Shown here: positions 53,287 through 61,281 of the stretch, piece by piece
How the letters are laid out: every line of letters begins with the position of its first letter
Position numbering within the stretch: position 1 is the stretch's first letter
NCBI GenBank assembly: GCA_025463515.1
Contig: JAODAQ010000027.1
Location: 1 to 64,000 of the forward strand
Length of the DNA: 64,000 bases
From: Rhodoglobus sp.
GTDB lineage: Bacteria; Actinomycetota; Actinomycetes; Actinomycetales; Microbacteriaceae
Direction: 5' to 3'
The notes under the pieces: model-generated
The model's input: the letters and a program-made list of their open reading frames with translations, nothing else
Told to the model about the DNA's origin: nothing
Database searches by the model: none
Program-made: the position numbers and the translations under genes

Positions 53287-54195
53287 GTGCCCGACAGTCC
53301 TCTCTCCGCGAGCCCGTACGAGATTCTCGGGGTTCCGGCAACGGCCACTGACGACGAGCTGCGCCGGGCGTTCCGCAAGGCCCTGCGCGACACCCACCCC
53401 GACACCGGCGGCGACCCGCAGCGCTTCAACGCCGTGCAGCTCGCGTGGGACCGCGTGAGCTCGCCGCAGAAGCGGGCGGCGTACGACGCGGGCCGGGGGG
53501 CTTCCCAGGACCGCGCCGCGTTCACCGCGCAGGCCGCCCGACCGCGGCAGGACACCAGGCCGAGCACGCGCTCGTACGGGCACCCGGGCGGCTGGCGGCG
53601 CGAGCGCTACCTGGACCAGCTGCGCGAGTGGGTCGGCCGTGGCGTCACGGTCGACGACCCCTACGACCCCGTGCTGGTGCGCAGCGCGCCCCGCGAGATC
53701 CGCCGCACACTCGCCGACGCCCTGGCGGAGGAGGCCACCGCGCGCACGCTCAACACCCTCGGCATCGGCTTCACGGCCTGGCACGACGTGGCCACCGAGG
53801 ACTCCGAGCGCAAGATCGACCACATCGTGCTCGGGCCCACCGGCCTCTTCGCGATGCTCTCCGAGGACTTCGGCGGCCCGGTCCGGGTGCGGCGCGGCGA
53901 GCTCATCGGCGACGCCCTCGCGGGGGAGCAGCCCGTGCACGAGCTCGCCGCCCGCGCGAGGTCGCTGTCGCGCTCGCTCAGGGTCCATTTCACTGCTCTC
54001 GTGATCGTGCTTCCGGATGCCGCGATCGAGGAGCCCGTGACCGAGCTGGGGAAGGTGCGCGGCACACCCGCCCTCGCCGTCCAGCAGTCGTACCTGGGGA
54101 TGCTCCTGCGCCAGGGGCTCGACGGCGCGCAGCCCATCGGCGGCAACGAGCTGTTCGACGTCCGCACCCGATTGGGAAGTGTTCGCTACGCCTGA
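53287..54195 (+). CDS. J-domain protein fused to a NERD-like domain
   Basis: A 302-residue protein. Residues about 8-70 form a J domain (SPYEILGVPATATDDEL; DTHPDTGGDPQRF with the HPD motif). After a linker a NERD-like region follows: ATARTLNTLGIGFTAWHDV, KIDHIVLGPTGLFAMLSEDFGG. NERD domains are nuclease-related and often found in DNA-processing proteins. This is not a full DnaJ, because Gly/Phe and zinc-finger domains are absent. The GTG at 53287 fits TATTGT 6 nt upstream. Confidence 0.8.
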   Translation: MPDSPLSASPYEILGVPATATDDELRRAFRKALRDTHPDTGGDPQRFNAVQLAWDRVSSPQKRAAYDAGRGASQDRAAFTAQAARPRQDTRPSTRSYGHPGGWRRERYLDQLREWVGRGVTVDDPYDPVLVRSAPREIRRTLADALAEEATARTLNTLGIGFTAWHDVATEDSERKIDHIVLGPTGLFAMLSEDFGGPVRVRRGELIGDALAGEQPVHELAARARSLSRSLRVHFTALVIVLPDAAIEEPVTELGKVRGTPALAVQQSYLGMLLRQGLDGAQPIGGNELFDVRTRLGSVRYA

Positions 54196-54212
54196 TGGTT
54201 CACTGGAACCAT
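54195..54212 (+). repeat. Inverted repeat over the start codon of the PPOX gene
   Basis: ATGGTTC and GAACCAT form perfect 7-bp arms with a 4-nt spacer. The right arm includes the first bases of the ATG at 54211, so an RNA hairpin could hide the translation start. The hairpin also starts at the stop codon of the J-domain gene. Confidence 0.5.
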
Positions 54213-54603
54213 GAGCACCGTCATCCCCGAGCACCTCGTCCCACTCCTCCAGAACCCGAACTACGCGTACCTGGGTACGATCCGGCCGGATGACACGGTG
54301 CAGGTGAACCCGATGTGGTTCCTGTACGACGGCGAGAGCATCCGCTTTACCCACACGACGAAGCGGGCGAAGTACCGCAACCTCATGCACAACCCGTCCA
54401 TGAGCCTCGCCATCATCGACCCCGTGAACCCGTTCCACTACCTCGAGGTTCGCGGCAGGCTCGTCGAGGTCATCCCCGACCCCGAGGGCGAGTTCTACGT
54501 CGTCCTCGGCAAGCGCTACGGCAACGCCGAGCAGCAGCCGCCGAAAGACAGCCCCGACCGCGTCGTGCTCGTCATGAGCATCGAGAGCACGACCACGCAG
54601 TAG
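54211..54603 (+). CDS. PPOX-class F420-dependent enzyme
   Basis: A 130-residue split-barrel flavin/deazaflavin-binding protein. YAYLGTIRPDDTVQVNPMWFLYDG, HTTKRAKYRNLMHNPSMSLAIID and YLEVRGRLVEVIPD fit the family TIGR03618-type F420-dependent enzymes. It follows the J-domain gene by 15 bp. An inverted repeat spans its start codon. Confidence 0.9.
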   Translation: MSTVIPEHLVPLLQNPNYAYLGTIRPDDTVQVNPMWFLYDGESIRFTHTTKRAKYRNLMHNPSMSLAIIDPVNPFHYLEVRGRLVEVIPDPEGEFYVVLGKRYGNAEQQPPKDSPDRVVLVMSIESTTTQ

Positions 54604-54606
54604 CGT
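54601..54606 (+). promoter_or_regulatory. -10 box TAGCGT sharing the upstream stop codon
   Basis: TAGCGT begins with the TAG stop of the PPOX gene and lies 6 nt before the ATG at 54613, as at 962-967. Confidence 0.45.
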
Positions 54607-54612
54607 CGGACC

Positions 54613-55371
54613 ATGGACTTCGAGGAGCAGCTCGCAGCCGGCCAGGCCGTGCCGGTGGACGGCTGGGACTTCTCCTGGTTCGCGGGGCACGCAACCGAGG
54701 AGCGGCCGTCCTGGGGCTATTCAGGCCTCCTTGCCGCCGCCCTGGGCAGCGCGGCCGCGAGCCTCGATATCGAGACCGGCGGCGGGGAGGTCTACTCCCG
54801 CGCCCTCCGCGCGGCCGAGCGCCTGCCCGACCGGATCGCCGCCACCGAGTCGTGGCCCCCCAACCTCGCCATCGCGCGCCGCAACCTCGAGCCGCTCGGG
54901 GCGACGGTCGCGCACGTCGACGACGCCGCACCGCTGCCGTTCGACGCCGGCGCCTTCGACCTCGTCGTCTCGCGCCTCCCCGAGATCACGCCGTGGGCGG
55001 AGATCTCCCGTGTGCTCGCTCCGGGTGGCACGTTCCTCTCGCAGCAGGTGGTGCACGGTACCAACCGGGAGCTGTACGAGTTCATGATGGGGCCGCAGCC
55101 GATCGACACGGTCCCCGCCGCCGAGCGCCTGCGCGCGGGCGCGGAGGACGTGGGGCTCGAGGTCCTCGACGTGCAGCAGGAGTCCCTCCGGGTCGAGTTC
55201 TTCGACGTGGAATCCGTCGTCGTCTTCCTGCGCAAGGTGATCTGGACCGTGCCCGACTTCAGCGTCGAGAAGTACCGCGACCGCCTTGAGGCCCTGTACG
55301 ACCACATCGCCGAGCACGGCTCGTTCCTCTCGCAGTCCCGCCGCGCGCTCATCGTGGCGCGCAAGCCGTGA
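54613..55371 (+). CDS. Class I SAM-dependent methyltransferase
   Basis: A 252-residue methyltransferase-like protein. Motif I is SLDIETGGGEVYSRAL, a variant of the usual ExGxGxG, and LPFDAGAFDLVVSRL is the motif IV region; LAPGGTFLSQQVVHGTNRELYEF follows. The substrate is unknown. The ATG fits TAGCGT 6 nt upstream. Its stop overlaps the next gene (GTGA), so the two are translationally linked. Confidence 0.82.
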   Translation: MDFEEQLAAGQAVPVDGWDFSWFAGHATEERPSWGYSGLLAAALGSAAASLDIETGGGEVYSRALRAAERLPDRIAATESWPPNLAIARRNLEPLGATVAHVDDAAPLPFDAGAFDLVVSRLPEITPWAEISRVLAPGGTFLSQQVVHGTNRELYEFMMGPQPIDTVPAAERLRAGAEDVGLEVLDVQQESLRVEFFDVESVVVFLRKVIWTVPDFSVEKYRDRLEALYDHIAEHGSFLSQSRRALIVARKP

Positions 55372-56174
55372 TCCCGCCGCGCTCGCGCCGGTACTCGGGC
55401 GCAGACGGAGCCGAGGTCGAGTTGCCGAAGGGCGACGTGACCGAGGGCGTCGTGCGCGTCGGCGGTACCGTGCGCCGGCCGCACCAGGAGCAGTCCTGGG
55501 CGGTAGCCGCGTACCTCGACCACCTCGAGGCCGTCGGGTTCGACGGCAGCCCGCGGTTCCTCGGCCTCGACGAGCAGGGCCGCGACGTGCTCACCTTCCT
55601 CGACGGCGACGTCGCGGGAGACGACCTGCCGCCCTGGGCGCTCACGGATGCCCTGCTGGCGTCGGTCGCCCGCCTGGTCCGGCGGCTCCACGAGGCATCC
55701 GCCGGCTACGTGCCCGTGGAGCCCTTCCCGCAGCAGTCCGTCGCACAGGACGAGTTCGAGCTCGTGAGCCACCTCGACGTCACGCCGCAGAACACCGTGG
55801 TGCGCGGGGGAGAGGCGGTCGGCCTCGTCGACTTCGACCTCGCCGGCCCGACGACGCGGCTCATCGACTCGTTCAACACCGCGATGCACTGGGTGCCGCT
55901 GCGCGCGCCTGCCGACCTGCGCCACGACCTCGACCAGCTCGCGCGGTTGCGCGTGTTCGCGGACGCCTACGGCTGGACCGCCGAGGAGCGGGCCGGACTC
56001 GCCGAGTTCGGCGCCCAGCGTGCGGACCTGAGCTACCGGCGCATGAAGCTGCGGGCCGAGACCCTCGGCGGCGGGTGGGAGCGGATGTGGCGCGAGGGCG
56101 TGGGCGACCTCATCCGGCGGCGCGGGGAGTGGCTGCGCGCGAACGCGGAGGGGATCGCGCGCGCCCTCCGCTGA
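55368..56174 (+). CDS. Aminoglycoside-phosphotransferase-like kinase
   Basis: A 268-residue APH-fold phosphotransferase. The Brenner motif is SHLDVTPQNTVV and the Mg-binding Asp is in GLVDFDLAGP. A Gly-rich first loop and RRPHQEQSWAVAAYLDHLE at the N-terminus are seen. GTG start overlapping the methyltransferase stop. Such kinases also act on choline, sugars and hydroxyurea-like substrates, so antibiotic resistance should not be assumed. Confidence 0.82.
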   Translation: MIPPRSRRYSGADGAEVELPKGDVTEGVVRVGGTVRRPHQEQSWAVAAYLDHLEAVGFDGSPRFLGLDEQGRDVLTFLDGDVAGDDLPPWALTDALLASVARLVRRLHEASAGYVPVEPFPQQSVAQDEFELVSHLDVTPQNTVVRGGEAVGLVDFDLAGPTTRLIDSFNTAMHWVPLRAPADLRHDLDQLARLRVFADAYGWTAEERAGLAEFGAQRADLSYRRMKLRAETLGGGWERMWREGVGDLIRRRGEWLRANAEGIARALR

Positions 56175-56199
56175 GTCGGGCCGCACGTAGGATCGGCAG

Positions 56200-56649
56200 A
56201 TGACCGAGTGGCTGGACGACGCGCAGCAGGCGGCCTGGCGCAAGCTCATCGAGGTCGTCGAAGTGCTGCCCGGCGCGCTCGACTCGCAGCTGCGCAGGGA
56301 TGCCGAGCTCAGCCACTTCGACTACTTCACGCTCGCCATGCTCTCCGAGGCGCCGGGCCGAACGCTCCGGATGACGGCCCTCGCCGAGCTCACGAACTCT
56401 TCCCTGCCGCGGCTCTCGCACGTGGCATCCCGCCTCGAGCAGCGCGGATACCTCGAACGGGCGCAGTGCCCCGACGACCGGCGCGCGACGGTCGCGACAC
56501 TCACCGAGGCAGGCTGGCAGAAGGTCGTCGCGACCGCGCCCGGCCACGTCGGCACCGTGCGCGACCTGGTGTTCGCCGACCTGGACGCGTCGGATGTCGC
56601 CGACCTCGACCGCATCATGGCCAGAGTCCTGGGGCGCCTGAACCGGTAG
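56200..56649 (+). CDS. MarR-family transcriptional regulator
   Basis: A 149-residue winged-helix repressor. The recognition region is RMTALAELTNSSLPRLSHVASRLEQRGYLER and the wing DDRRATVATLTEAG. DYFTLAMLSEAPG is the N-terminal helix. The ATG fits TAGGAT 6 nt upstream. It may control the preceding kinase/methyltransferase genes or an unlinked target. Confidence 0.92.
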   Translation: MTEWLDDAQQAAWRKLIEVVEVLPGALDSQLRRDAELSHFDYFTLAMLSEAPGRTLRMTALAELTNSSLPRLSHVASRLEQRGYLERAQCPDDRRATVATLTEAGWQKVVATAPGHVGTVRDLVFADLDASDVADLDRIMARVLGRLNR

Positions 56650-56668
56650 CCGTCGAGCTTCCCGACGG
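56650..56668 (+). terminator. Hairpin after the marR-type gene
   Basis: CCGTCG pairs with CGACGG around a 7-nt loop directly at the stop codon. No U-tract follows, so termination is tentative. Confidence 0.35.
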
Positions 56669-56788
56669 AATTCACCGTGCGTTCGCCGGGACATGGGCGA
56701 AGGTTAGGCCTGTCGTATCCGGCGATGACGTCGAATACCCGTCACGGCACTTAGGCTGGTGTCTTCGTTCGGGAAGGTAAGCAGGTCA

Positions 56789-57487
56789 TTGATCAGAGTC
56801 ATCAGCTACAACCTCCGCAAGAACCGCGCCATGAAGGAGCTCGTCGAGCTCGCGAAGACGCCGGGCCTCGACGCGCTGTGCCTTCAGGAGTGCATCGCGG
56901 CGGAGCTGCCCGCGGAGATCGGCGACCTGCACCTCGCTGATGCGACCAAGAGCAACCGCCTCGGCCTCGCCGTCTACTACCGCAAAGACCGGTACGAGCA
57001 GGTGGCCAGCCAGTCGTTCGAGCTCAAGAAGTCGCTGCACGACCTGATCTTCTCGCCGACCCCGGAGCGCCTGGTGGGCGCCAAGCTCGTCGACCGTGAG
57101 ACGGGCCACGAGCTGGTGCTCGCCTCCTTCCACGCGGCGCCGCTGACCGCCCTCAACTCCCTGCGCCGCAAGCAGATCAAGGCGGCCCACGAACTCCTGC
57201 AGCAGCTCGGCAACGGCGTTCCGATCATCATGGTCGGCGACTACAACTACCCGCTCTTCCAGGACGGCCTCTCCGACAAGGTCGCGAAGACCGGCTACGA
57301 CCTGACGCTGAGCGACCGCCGCACCTACACCGCGTACAAATTCTTCCGCGGGCACTTCGACTTCGTCACCTCGCAGGGCTTCACGATCGAGAACGTCGAG
57401 ACCATGCCTCGCGGCTCGTCCGACCACATCCCGATCCTGGTCACCGCGGCCTACGGCACGCCCGTCGACAAGGATGCCGCGGCCTGA
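56789..57487 (+). CDS. Endonuclease/exonuclease/phosphatase (EEP) family protein
   Basis: A protein of about 232 residues with the EEP catalytic set: Asn in ISYNLRKNRA, Glu in LCLQECIAA, His in SFHAAPL, Asp and Asn in VGDYNYP, and Asp-His in GSSDHIPI. The family includes DNA repair nucleases, phospholipases and inositol phosphatases. TTG at 56789 gives LIRVISYNLRKN at the start, the normal length; GTG at 56759 would add ten residues. TAGGCT near 56753 is probably its -10. Confidence 0.8.
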   Translation: MIRVISYNLRKNRAMKELVELAKTPGLDALCLQECIAAELPAEIGDLHLADATKSNRLGLAVYYRKDRYEQVASQSFELKKSLHDLIFSPTPERLVGAKLVDRETGHELVLASFHAAPLTALNSLRRKQIKAAHELLQQLGNGVPIIMVGDYNYPLFQDGLSDKVAKTGYDLTLSDRRTYTAYKFFRGHFDFVTSQGFTIENVETMPRGSSDHIPILVTAAYGTPVDKDAAA

Positions 57488-57489
57488 GC

Positions 57490-58095
57490 ATGTCGGTCGC
57501 CCACGTCGTCCACCTGCTGCAGGAGTGGGGACCTGAGACCCCGCCGGAAGACCTCCGCCTCAGCGGCGCGATGAAGGCCTCGGCTCGGGCCCTCTTCGCA
57601 GCGCTGCTGGTCATCGAGAGCCTCGCCACCTGCTTCTTCGTGTGGGTGCTCTGGACCAGCGAGACCCCCGGCTGGTGGTTCTCCCTCCTGTTCACCGTGA
57701 TCCTCCTCGGGATGAGCGTCGCCCTCTGGGCGGTCTATGTCTCAGCCATCGGCACCGGCAGGGAGCGCGCGCTCGCCCAGGCCCGCTGGACCGCGTCGCT
57801 GGGCAGCGTCCGGCTGACCACGGGCACAGTCGCCGCCCGCGACGTGTCGACCATCGAAGACGGCTCCGTGAGCAGATTCGAGCTCACAGTCGATGCGGAT
57901 GACTCGCTCCTGGCCACCTGGCAGCGCCGTACGAGCTCGGCCCGGATGCTGCTGCAGACCCAGGTTCCCGGCGTCGGTGCTGCGGTCCGCGTGTGGCGAT
58001 CGCCCGGCGCCCCCGCGGACTTCCCGCTCGTGATCGAGGCCCTCGACCCGAGCGTCGTGCCCGGTAGCACACGGCTTGACAAGTACGCCAGCTGA
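57490..58095 (+). CDS. Two-helix membrane protein, unknown
   Basis: A 201-residue protein with hydrophobic segments at about residues 33-55 and 62-85, then a 110-residue C-terminal domain with WTASLGSVRLTTGTVAARDV. No family was recognised. The ATG lies 2 bp after the EEP stop, so the pair is cotranscribed. Confidence 0.68.
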   Translation: MSVAHVVHLLQEWGPETPPEDLRLSGAMKASARALFAALLVIESLATCFFVWVLWTSETPGWWFSLLFTVILLGMSVALWAVYVSAIGTGRERALAQARWTASLGSVRLTTGTVAARDVSTIEDGSVSRFELTVDADDSLLATWQRRTSSARMLLQTQVPGVGAAVRVWRSPGAPADFPLVIEALDPSVVPGSTRLDKYAS

Positions 58096-58130
58096 GAGCC
58101 TTCTCCACAGGTCCGACCCGGCTGTCTTCT

Positions 58131-58157
58131 TTCTTACCGTGAGTCGTAAGAATTACG
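58131..58157 (+). promoter_or_regulatory. Operator-like palindromes before the VapBC pair
   Basis: TTCTTAC (58131-58137) and GTAAGAA (58146-58152) form one palindrome, and CGTAA/TTACG (58145-58157) a second overlapping one. Both reach the -10 hexamer TACGAT (58154-58159). AbrB-type antitoxins commonly autoregulate from such sites. Confidence 0.65.
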
Positions 58158-58165
58158 ATGTGAAC

Positions 58166-58408
58166 ATGCGCATCACTTCCAAGGGCCAGGTCACCATCCC
58201 TCGCGCGATCCGAGAGCGCTACGGATTCATGCCTGAGACCGATGTCGAGTTCGTCGAGCAAGACGGCTGGATCGGCATCCAGCGAACAGACTCGAGCAAG
58301 CCGCACGCCATCGACGAGGTGATCGCGAACCTGACAGGGTCGGGGTCAGGCGCCCTCACCACTGACGAGATCATGGAACTGACCCGAAGCTACTCCGACG
58401 ATGCTTGA
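58166..58408 (+). CDS. AbrB/VapB-type antitoxin
   Basis: An 80-residue SpoVT/AbrB-fold antitoxin. MRITSKGQVTIPRAIRERYGF is the classic swapped-hairpin DNA-binding domain. The C-terminal part (TDEIMELTRSYSDDA) is a typical toxin-binding tail. The ATG fits TACGAT 6 nt upstream. It overlaps the toxin gene by 8 bp. Confidence 0.92.
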   Translation: MRITSKGQVTIPRAIRERYGFMPETDVEFVEQDGWIGIQRTDSSKPHAIDEVIANLTGSGSGALTTDEIMELTRSYSDDA

Positions 58409-58814
58409 GTCGGGCGGCTATCTCGTTGACTCGAATGTTCTGCTCGACATCGTCACCGAGGATTCGAACTGGTTCACGTGGTCGTCGTCGGCGCTTGCAG
58501 ACGCGGCACGACGGTCGCCCCTCTTCATCAATCCGCTGATCTACTCGGAAGTCTCGACCAGGTTCCGCGACATCGACGCGCTCGACCGGTTGTTGCCACC
58601 CCGCGTACTGAGGCGCGCAACACTGCCGTACCCGGCCGGCTTCCTCGCGGGCAAGGCGTTCGAGGCCTACCGACGGCGTGGAGGGCAGCGCAGGTCGCCT
58701 CTTCCTGACTTCTACATCGGTGCCCACGCAGTCGTCTCCGGCCTGACACTGCTCACGAGGGACGCGCGGCGCTACGCCACGTACTTCCCGACAATTCGGC
58801 TGCGGACTCCCTGA
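58401..58814 (+). CDS. PIN-domain toxin (VapC type)
   Basis: A 137-residue PIN-domain RNase, partner of the AbrB-type antitoxin. YLVDSNVLLDIV provides the first Asp, IYSEVSTRF the Glu, SPLPDFYIGAHA the second Asp and LLTRDARRY the third. All four acidic residues are present, so it is likely active. VapC toxins cut tRNA or rRNA; the target is not known. Confidence 0.92.
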   Translation: MLESGGYLVDSNVLLDIVTEDSNWFTWSSSALADAARRSPLFINPLIYSEVSTRFRDIDALDRLLPPRVLRRATLPYPAGFLAGKAFEAYRRRGGQRRSPLPDFYIGAHAVVSGLTLLTRDARRYATYFPTIRLRTP

Positions 58815-58865
58815 GACCCAACTCCCAATCGGTGCCGCCTGCAGAGCGCCGATTGATCGACGGCC

Positions 58866-58902
58866 TGGTTTCGATACGGCCGCGGGCGGCCTACTCAACC
58901 CA
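58866..58902. repeat. Dispersed palindromic repeat, copy 1
   Basis: TGGTTTCGATACGGCC, a GC-rich core, then GGCCTACTCAACC. The inverted counterpart lies at 63901-63934 with most bases conserved. It lies in the VapC-tRNA gap. Confidence 0.75.
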
Positions 58903-58908
58903 CCGTTT

Positions 58909-58950
58909 AAACGAAAGAAGACGCCCTCGTAAGAGCGTCTTCATTCGTTT
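58909..58950. terminator. Terminator hairpin of tRNA-Leu and VapBC
   Basis: AAACGAA-GAAGACGC pairs with GCGTCTTC-TTCGTTT around a 10-nt loop, with one A-A mismatch. It is placed to end both the minus-strand tRNA transcript and the plus-strand vapBC transcript. Confidence 0.8.
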
Positions 58951-58952
58951 GT

Positions 58953-59036
58953 GCGCGAAGGGGGACTTGAACCCCCACGCCCTATACGGGCACTAGCACC
59001 TCAAGCTAGCGCGTCTGCCATTTCCGCCATCCGCGC
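58953..59036 (-). tRNA. tRNA-Leu (GAG anticodon)
   Basis: An 84-nt tRNA with a long variable arm. The acceptor stem is GCGCGGA with TTCGCGC, the anticodon loop TTGAGGT flanked by CTAGC/GCTAG gives anticodon GAG (leucine CUC), and the T arm is GGGGGTTCAAGTCCCCC. The 3' CCA is not encoded. Confidence 0.95.
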
Positions 59037-59098
59037 GCAGTGGATTTCCTTCGCAGGAGCACCGAGGTAAGAGAATAGCACGCTGATAGCGTGGTCGA

Positions 59099-60403
59099 AT
59101 GACGCAGCCCGAAGACCTCGAAGAGACTGCCCGCATCGCCCGCGATCTGATCCGGTTCGATACCACGAACTACGGGGAGGGGAACTCGAACGGCGAGACC
59201 GAGGCCGCCGAGTATCTCGGCGCGCTCCTCGAGGGCATGGGCCTGAAGACGGAGTATGTGGATGCCGCGCCCGGCCGCACGAGCGTCATCACCCGCATCG
59301 AGGGTGCCGATAGGGCCAAGCCCGCGCTCGTCATCCACGGCCACACGGACGTCGTGCCTGCCGATCCCGCGAACTGGAGTGTCGACCCCTTCGGCGGCGT
59401 GGTGAAGGACGGGCTCCTCTGGGGCCGGGGCGCCGTTGACATGAAGAACATGGACGCCATGGTCATCACCGCCCTCCAAGACATCCTGGGCGGGGGAGGG
59501 CAGCCGCAGCGCGACCTCATCGTCGCGTTCTTCTCGGACGAGGAGAACGGCGGCGTGTTCGGCGCCCACCACATCGTGGACACGCGGCCCGAGCTGTTCG
59601 CGGGGGCGACGGAGGCGATCAGCGAGGTTGGCGGCTACTCGGTCCACCTGAACGGGCGGCGCTCGTACCTGCTGCAGACCGGCGAGAAGGCCCTGGTCTG
59701 GATCAAGCTCGTGGCGCGGGGGACCGCCGCGCACGGCAGCCGCGTCATCCGGAACAATGCCGTCACGAAGCTCGCCCGCGCGGTCGCGACGATCGGCGAG
59801 CAGGAGTGGCCGGTGCAGCTCACCGCCACCACCGAGCAGCTCGTCGCCGAGATCGCGGAGCTGATGGGCCTCGACGCGCAGCGCACCGGACCGGATGAGA
59901 TCGTGCTGAGTACCGGCTCAGCGGCCGGGTTCATCCAGGCGACGCTGCGCACCACGACCAACCCGACCCTGCTGAAGGCGGGCTACAAGCACAACGTGAT
60001 TCCGGATGTTGCGGAGGCGCTCATCGACATCCGCACCCTCCCGGGCGACGAGGATGCCGTGCTCGAGCGCGTCCGCGAGCTCGTGGGCGACGACATCGAG
60101 ATCGTCGTGCTGCACCGCGATGTCGGTCTCGAGAACACGTTCGACGGGCCGCTCGTCGACGCCATGGTCGGAGCGCTCACGACGGCCGACCCGGGTGCGC
60201 CCGTGCTGCCGTACCTGCTCTCCGGGGGCACCGACAACAAGGCCCTGTCGAAGCTCGGCATCACCGGCTACGGCTTCGCGCCGCTCCAGCTGCCCCCCGA
60301 CCTCGACTTTCCCGGCATGTTCCACGGCGTTGACGAAAGGGTGCCGCTCGACGCATTAGTCTTTGGCAGGCGGGTTCTCGGAGACCTGCTCGCGAACTAC
60401 TGA
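59099..60403 (+). CDS. M20-family metallopeptidase
   Basis: A 434-residue dinuclear zinc peptidase. VIHGHTDVVP and GRGAVDMKNMDAM provide the first ligands, FFSDEENGG the catalytic Glu pair, and a dimerisation domain follows (about 190-310). The final ligand His lies in FPGMFHGVDERV. Similar proteins are dipeptidases or N-acyl amino acid hydrolases. The ATG fits TAGCGT 6 nt upstream. Confidence 0.9.
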   Translation: MTQPEDLEETARIARDLIRFDTTNYGEGNSNGETEAAEYLGALLEGMGLKTEYVDAAPGRTSVITRIEGADRAKPALVIHGHTDVVPADPANWSVDPFGGVVKDGLLWGRGAVDMKNMDAMVITALQDILGGGGQPQRDLIVAFFSDEENGGVFGAHHIVDTRPELFAGATEAISEVGGYSVHLNGRRSYLLQTGEKALVWIKLVARGTAAHGSRVIRNNAVTKLARAVATIGEQEWPVQLTATTEQLVAEIAELMGLDAQRTGPDEIVLSTGSAAGFIQATLRTTTNPTLLKAGYKHNVIPDVAEALIDIRTLPGDEDAVLERVRELVGDDIEIVVLHRDVGLENTFDGPLVDAMVGALTTADPGAPVLPYLLSGGTDNKALSKLGITGYGFAPLQLPPDLDFPGMFHGVDERVPLDALVFGRRVLGDLLANY

Positions 60404-60414
60404 CGGAGGGCCGC

Positions 60415-61266
60415 ATGGGCTTCATCGAGGCGATCATCCTCGGTCTTATCCAAGGCCTTACGGAGTTCCTGCCGATCTCGTCGAGCGCCCATCTGCGCAT
60501 CGCGGGGACGTTCCTGCCGGGCGCGGTCGACCCGGGCGCGACCTTCACGGCGATCACGCAGATCGGCACGGAGCTCGCCGTCATCCTGTACTTCCGCAAG
60601 GACATCGCGCGCATCATCGGCCGCTGGTTCCGCCACTTCGGCACGAGCAAGGGCTCGCACGCGGTGGCCATCCCCAAGGACGACCCGGACGTGCGCCTGG
60701 GCTGGCTCATCATCATCGGCACGATCCCGATCGTGATCGTGGGGTTCCTCCTGCAGGACACGATCCGCAGCACCTTCCGCTCGCTGTGGCTCATCGCGAT
60801 CGTGCTGATCGTGTTCGGCGTCATCCTTGGTCTGGCCGACTACTTCGGCCGCAAGGTGAAGCCGCTCGAGCAGCTGACCTTCCGCGACGGCATCCTCATC
60901 GGCCTCGCGCAGATCCTCTCGCTCGTGCCGGGCGTCTCGCGCTCGGGCGCGACGATGTCCGCGGGCCTGGGCCTCGGCTACACCCGGCCGGCAGCGGCAC
61001 GGTACGGCTTCCTGCTCGCGATCCCCGCGGTGTTCGGCAGCGGGCTGTACGAGCTCGTGCACAGCTTCGGAGAGCCCGAGGGCGCCTACGGCTACCCCGA
61101 GACCCTGCTCGCCACGGTCGTCGCGTTCGGCGTGGGCTACGCCGTCATCGCCTTCCTGATGCGCTACATCGAGAAGCGGTCGTTCCTGCCGTTCGTCATC
61201 TACCGCATCCTCCTGGGTGTCGCGCTCATCGTGCTGCTGTCGCTGGGGATCATCCAGCCGCTCTAG
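60415..61266 (+). CDS. uppP: Undecaprenyl-diphosphatase (bacitracin resistance type)
   Basis: A 283-residue polytopic membrane phosphatase that recycles undecaprenyl pyrophosphate, the carrier for peptidoglycan. EFLPISSSAHL and PGVSRSGATMSAGL are the two active-site motifs, with about eight hydrophobic segments. GGAGGG precedes the ATG, 11 bp after the peptidase stop. Confidence 0.96.
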   Translation: MGFIEAIILGLIQGLTEFLPISSSAHLRIAGTFLPGAVDPGATFTAITQIGTELAVILYFRKDIARIIGRWFRHFGTSKGSHAVAIPKDDPDVRLGWLIIIGTIPIVIVGFLLQDTIRSTFRSLWLIAIVLIVFGVILGLADYFGRKVKPLEQLTFRDGILIGLAQILSLVPGVSRSGATMSAGLGLGYTRPAAARYGFLLAIPAVFGSGLYELVHSFGEPEGAYGYPETLLATVVAFGVGYAVIAFLMRYIEKRSFLPFVIYRILLGVALIVLLSLGIIQPL

Positions 61267-61281
61267 GAATAGGGTGAGAGT

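Noticed and set aside
53236-54690. Long minus-strand extension of glutathione peroxidase
   Set aside because: The peroxidase starts at 53235, and the rest of the frame is the complement of the J-domain and PPOX genes.
55368-56174. Aminoglycoside resistance gene
   Set aside because: The Brenner motif fits a broad kinase-like family and nothing in the context points to antibiotic resistance.
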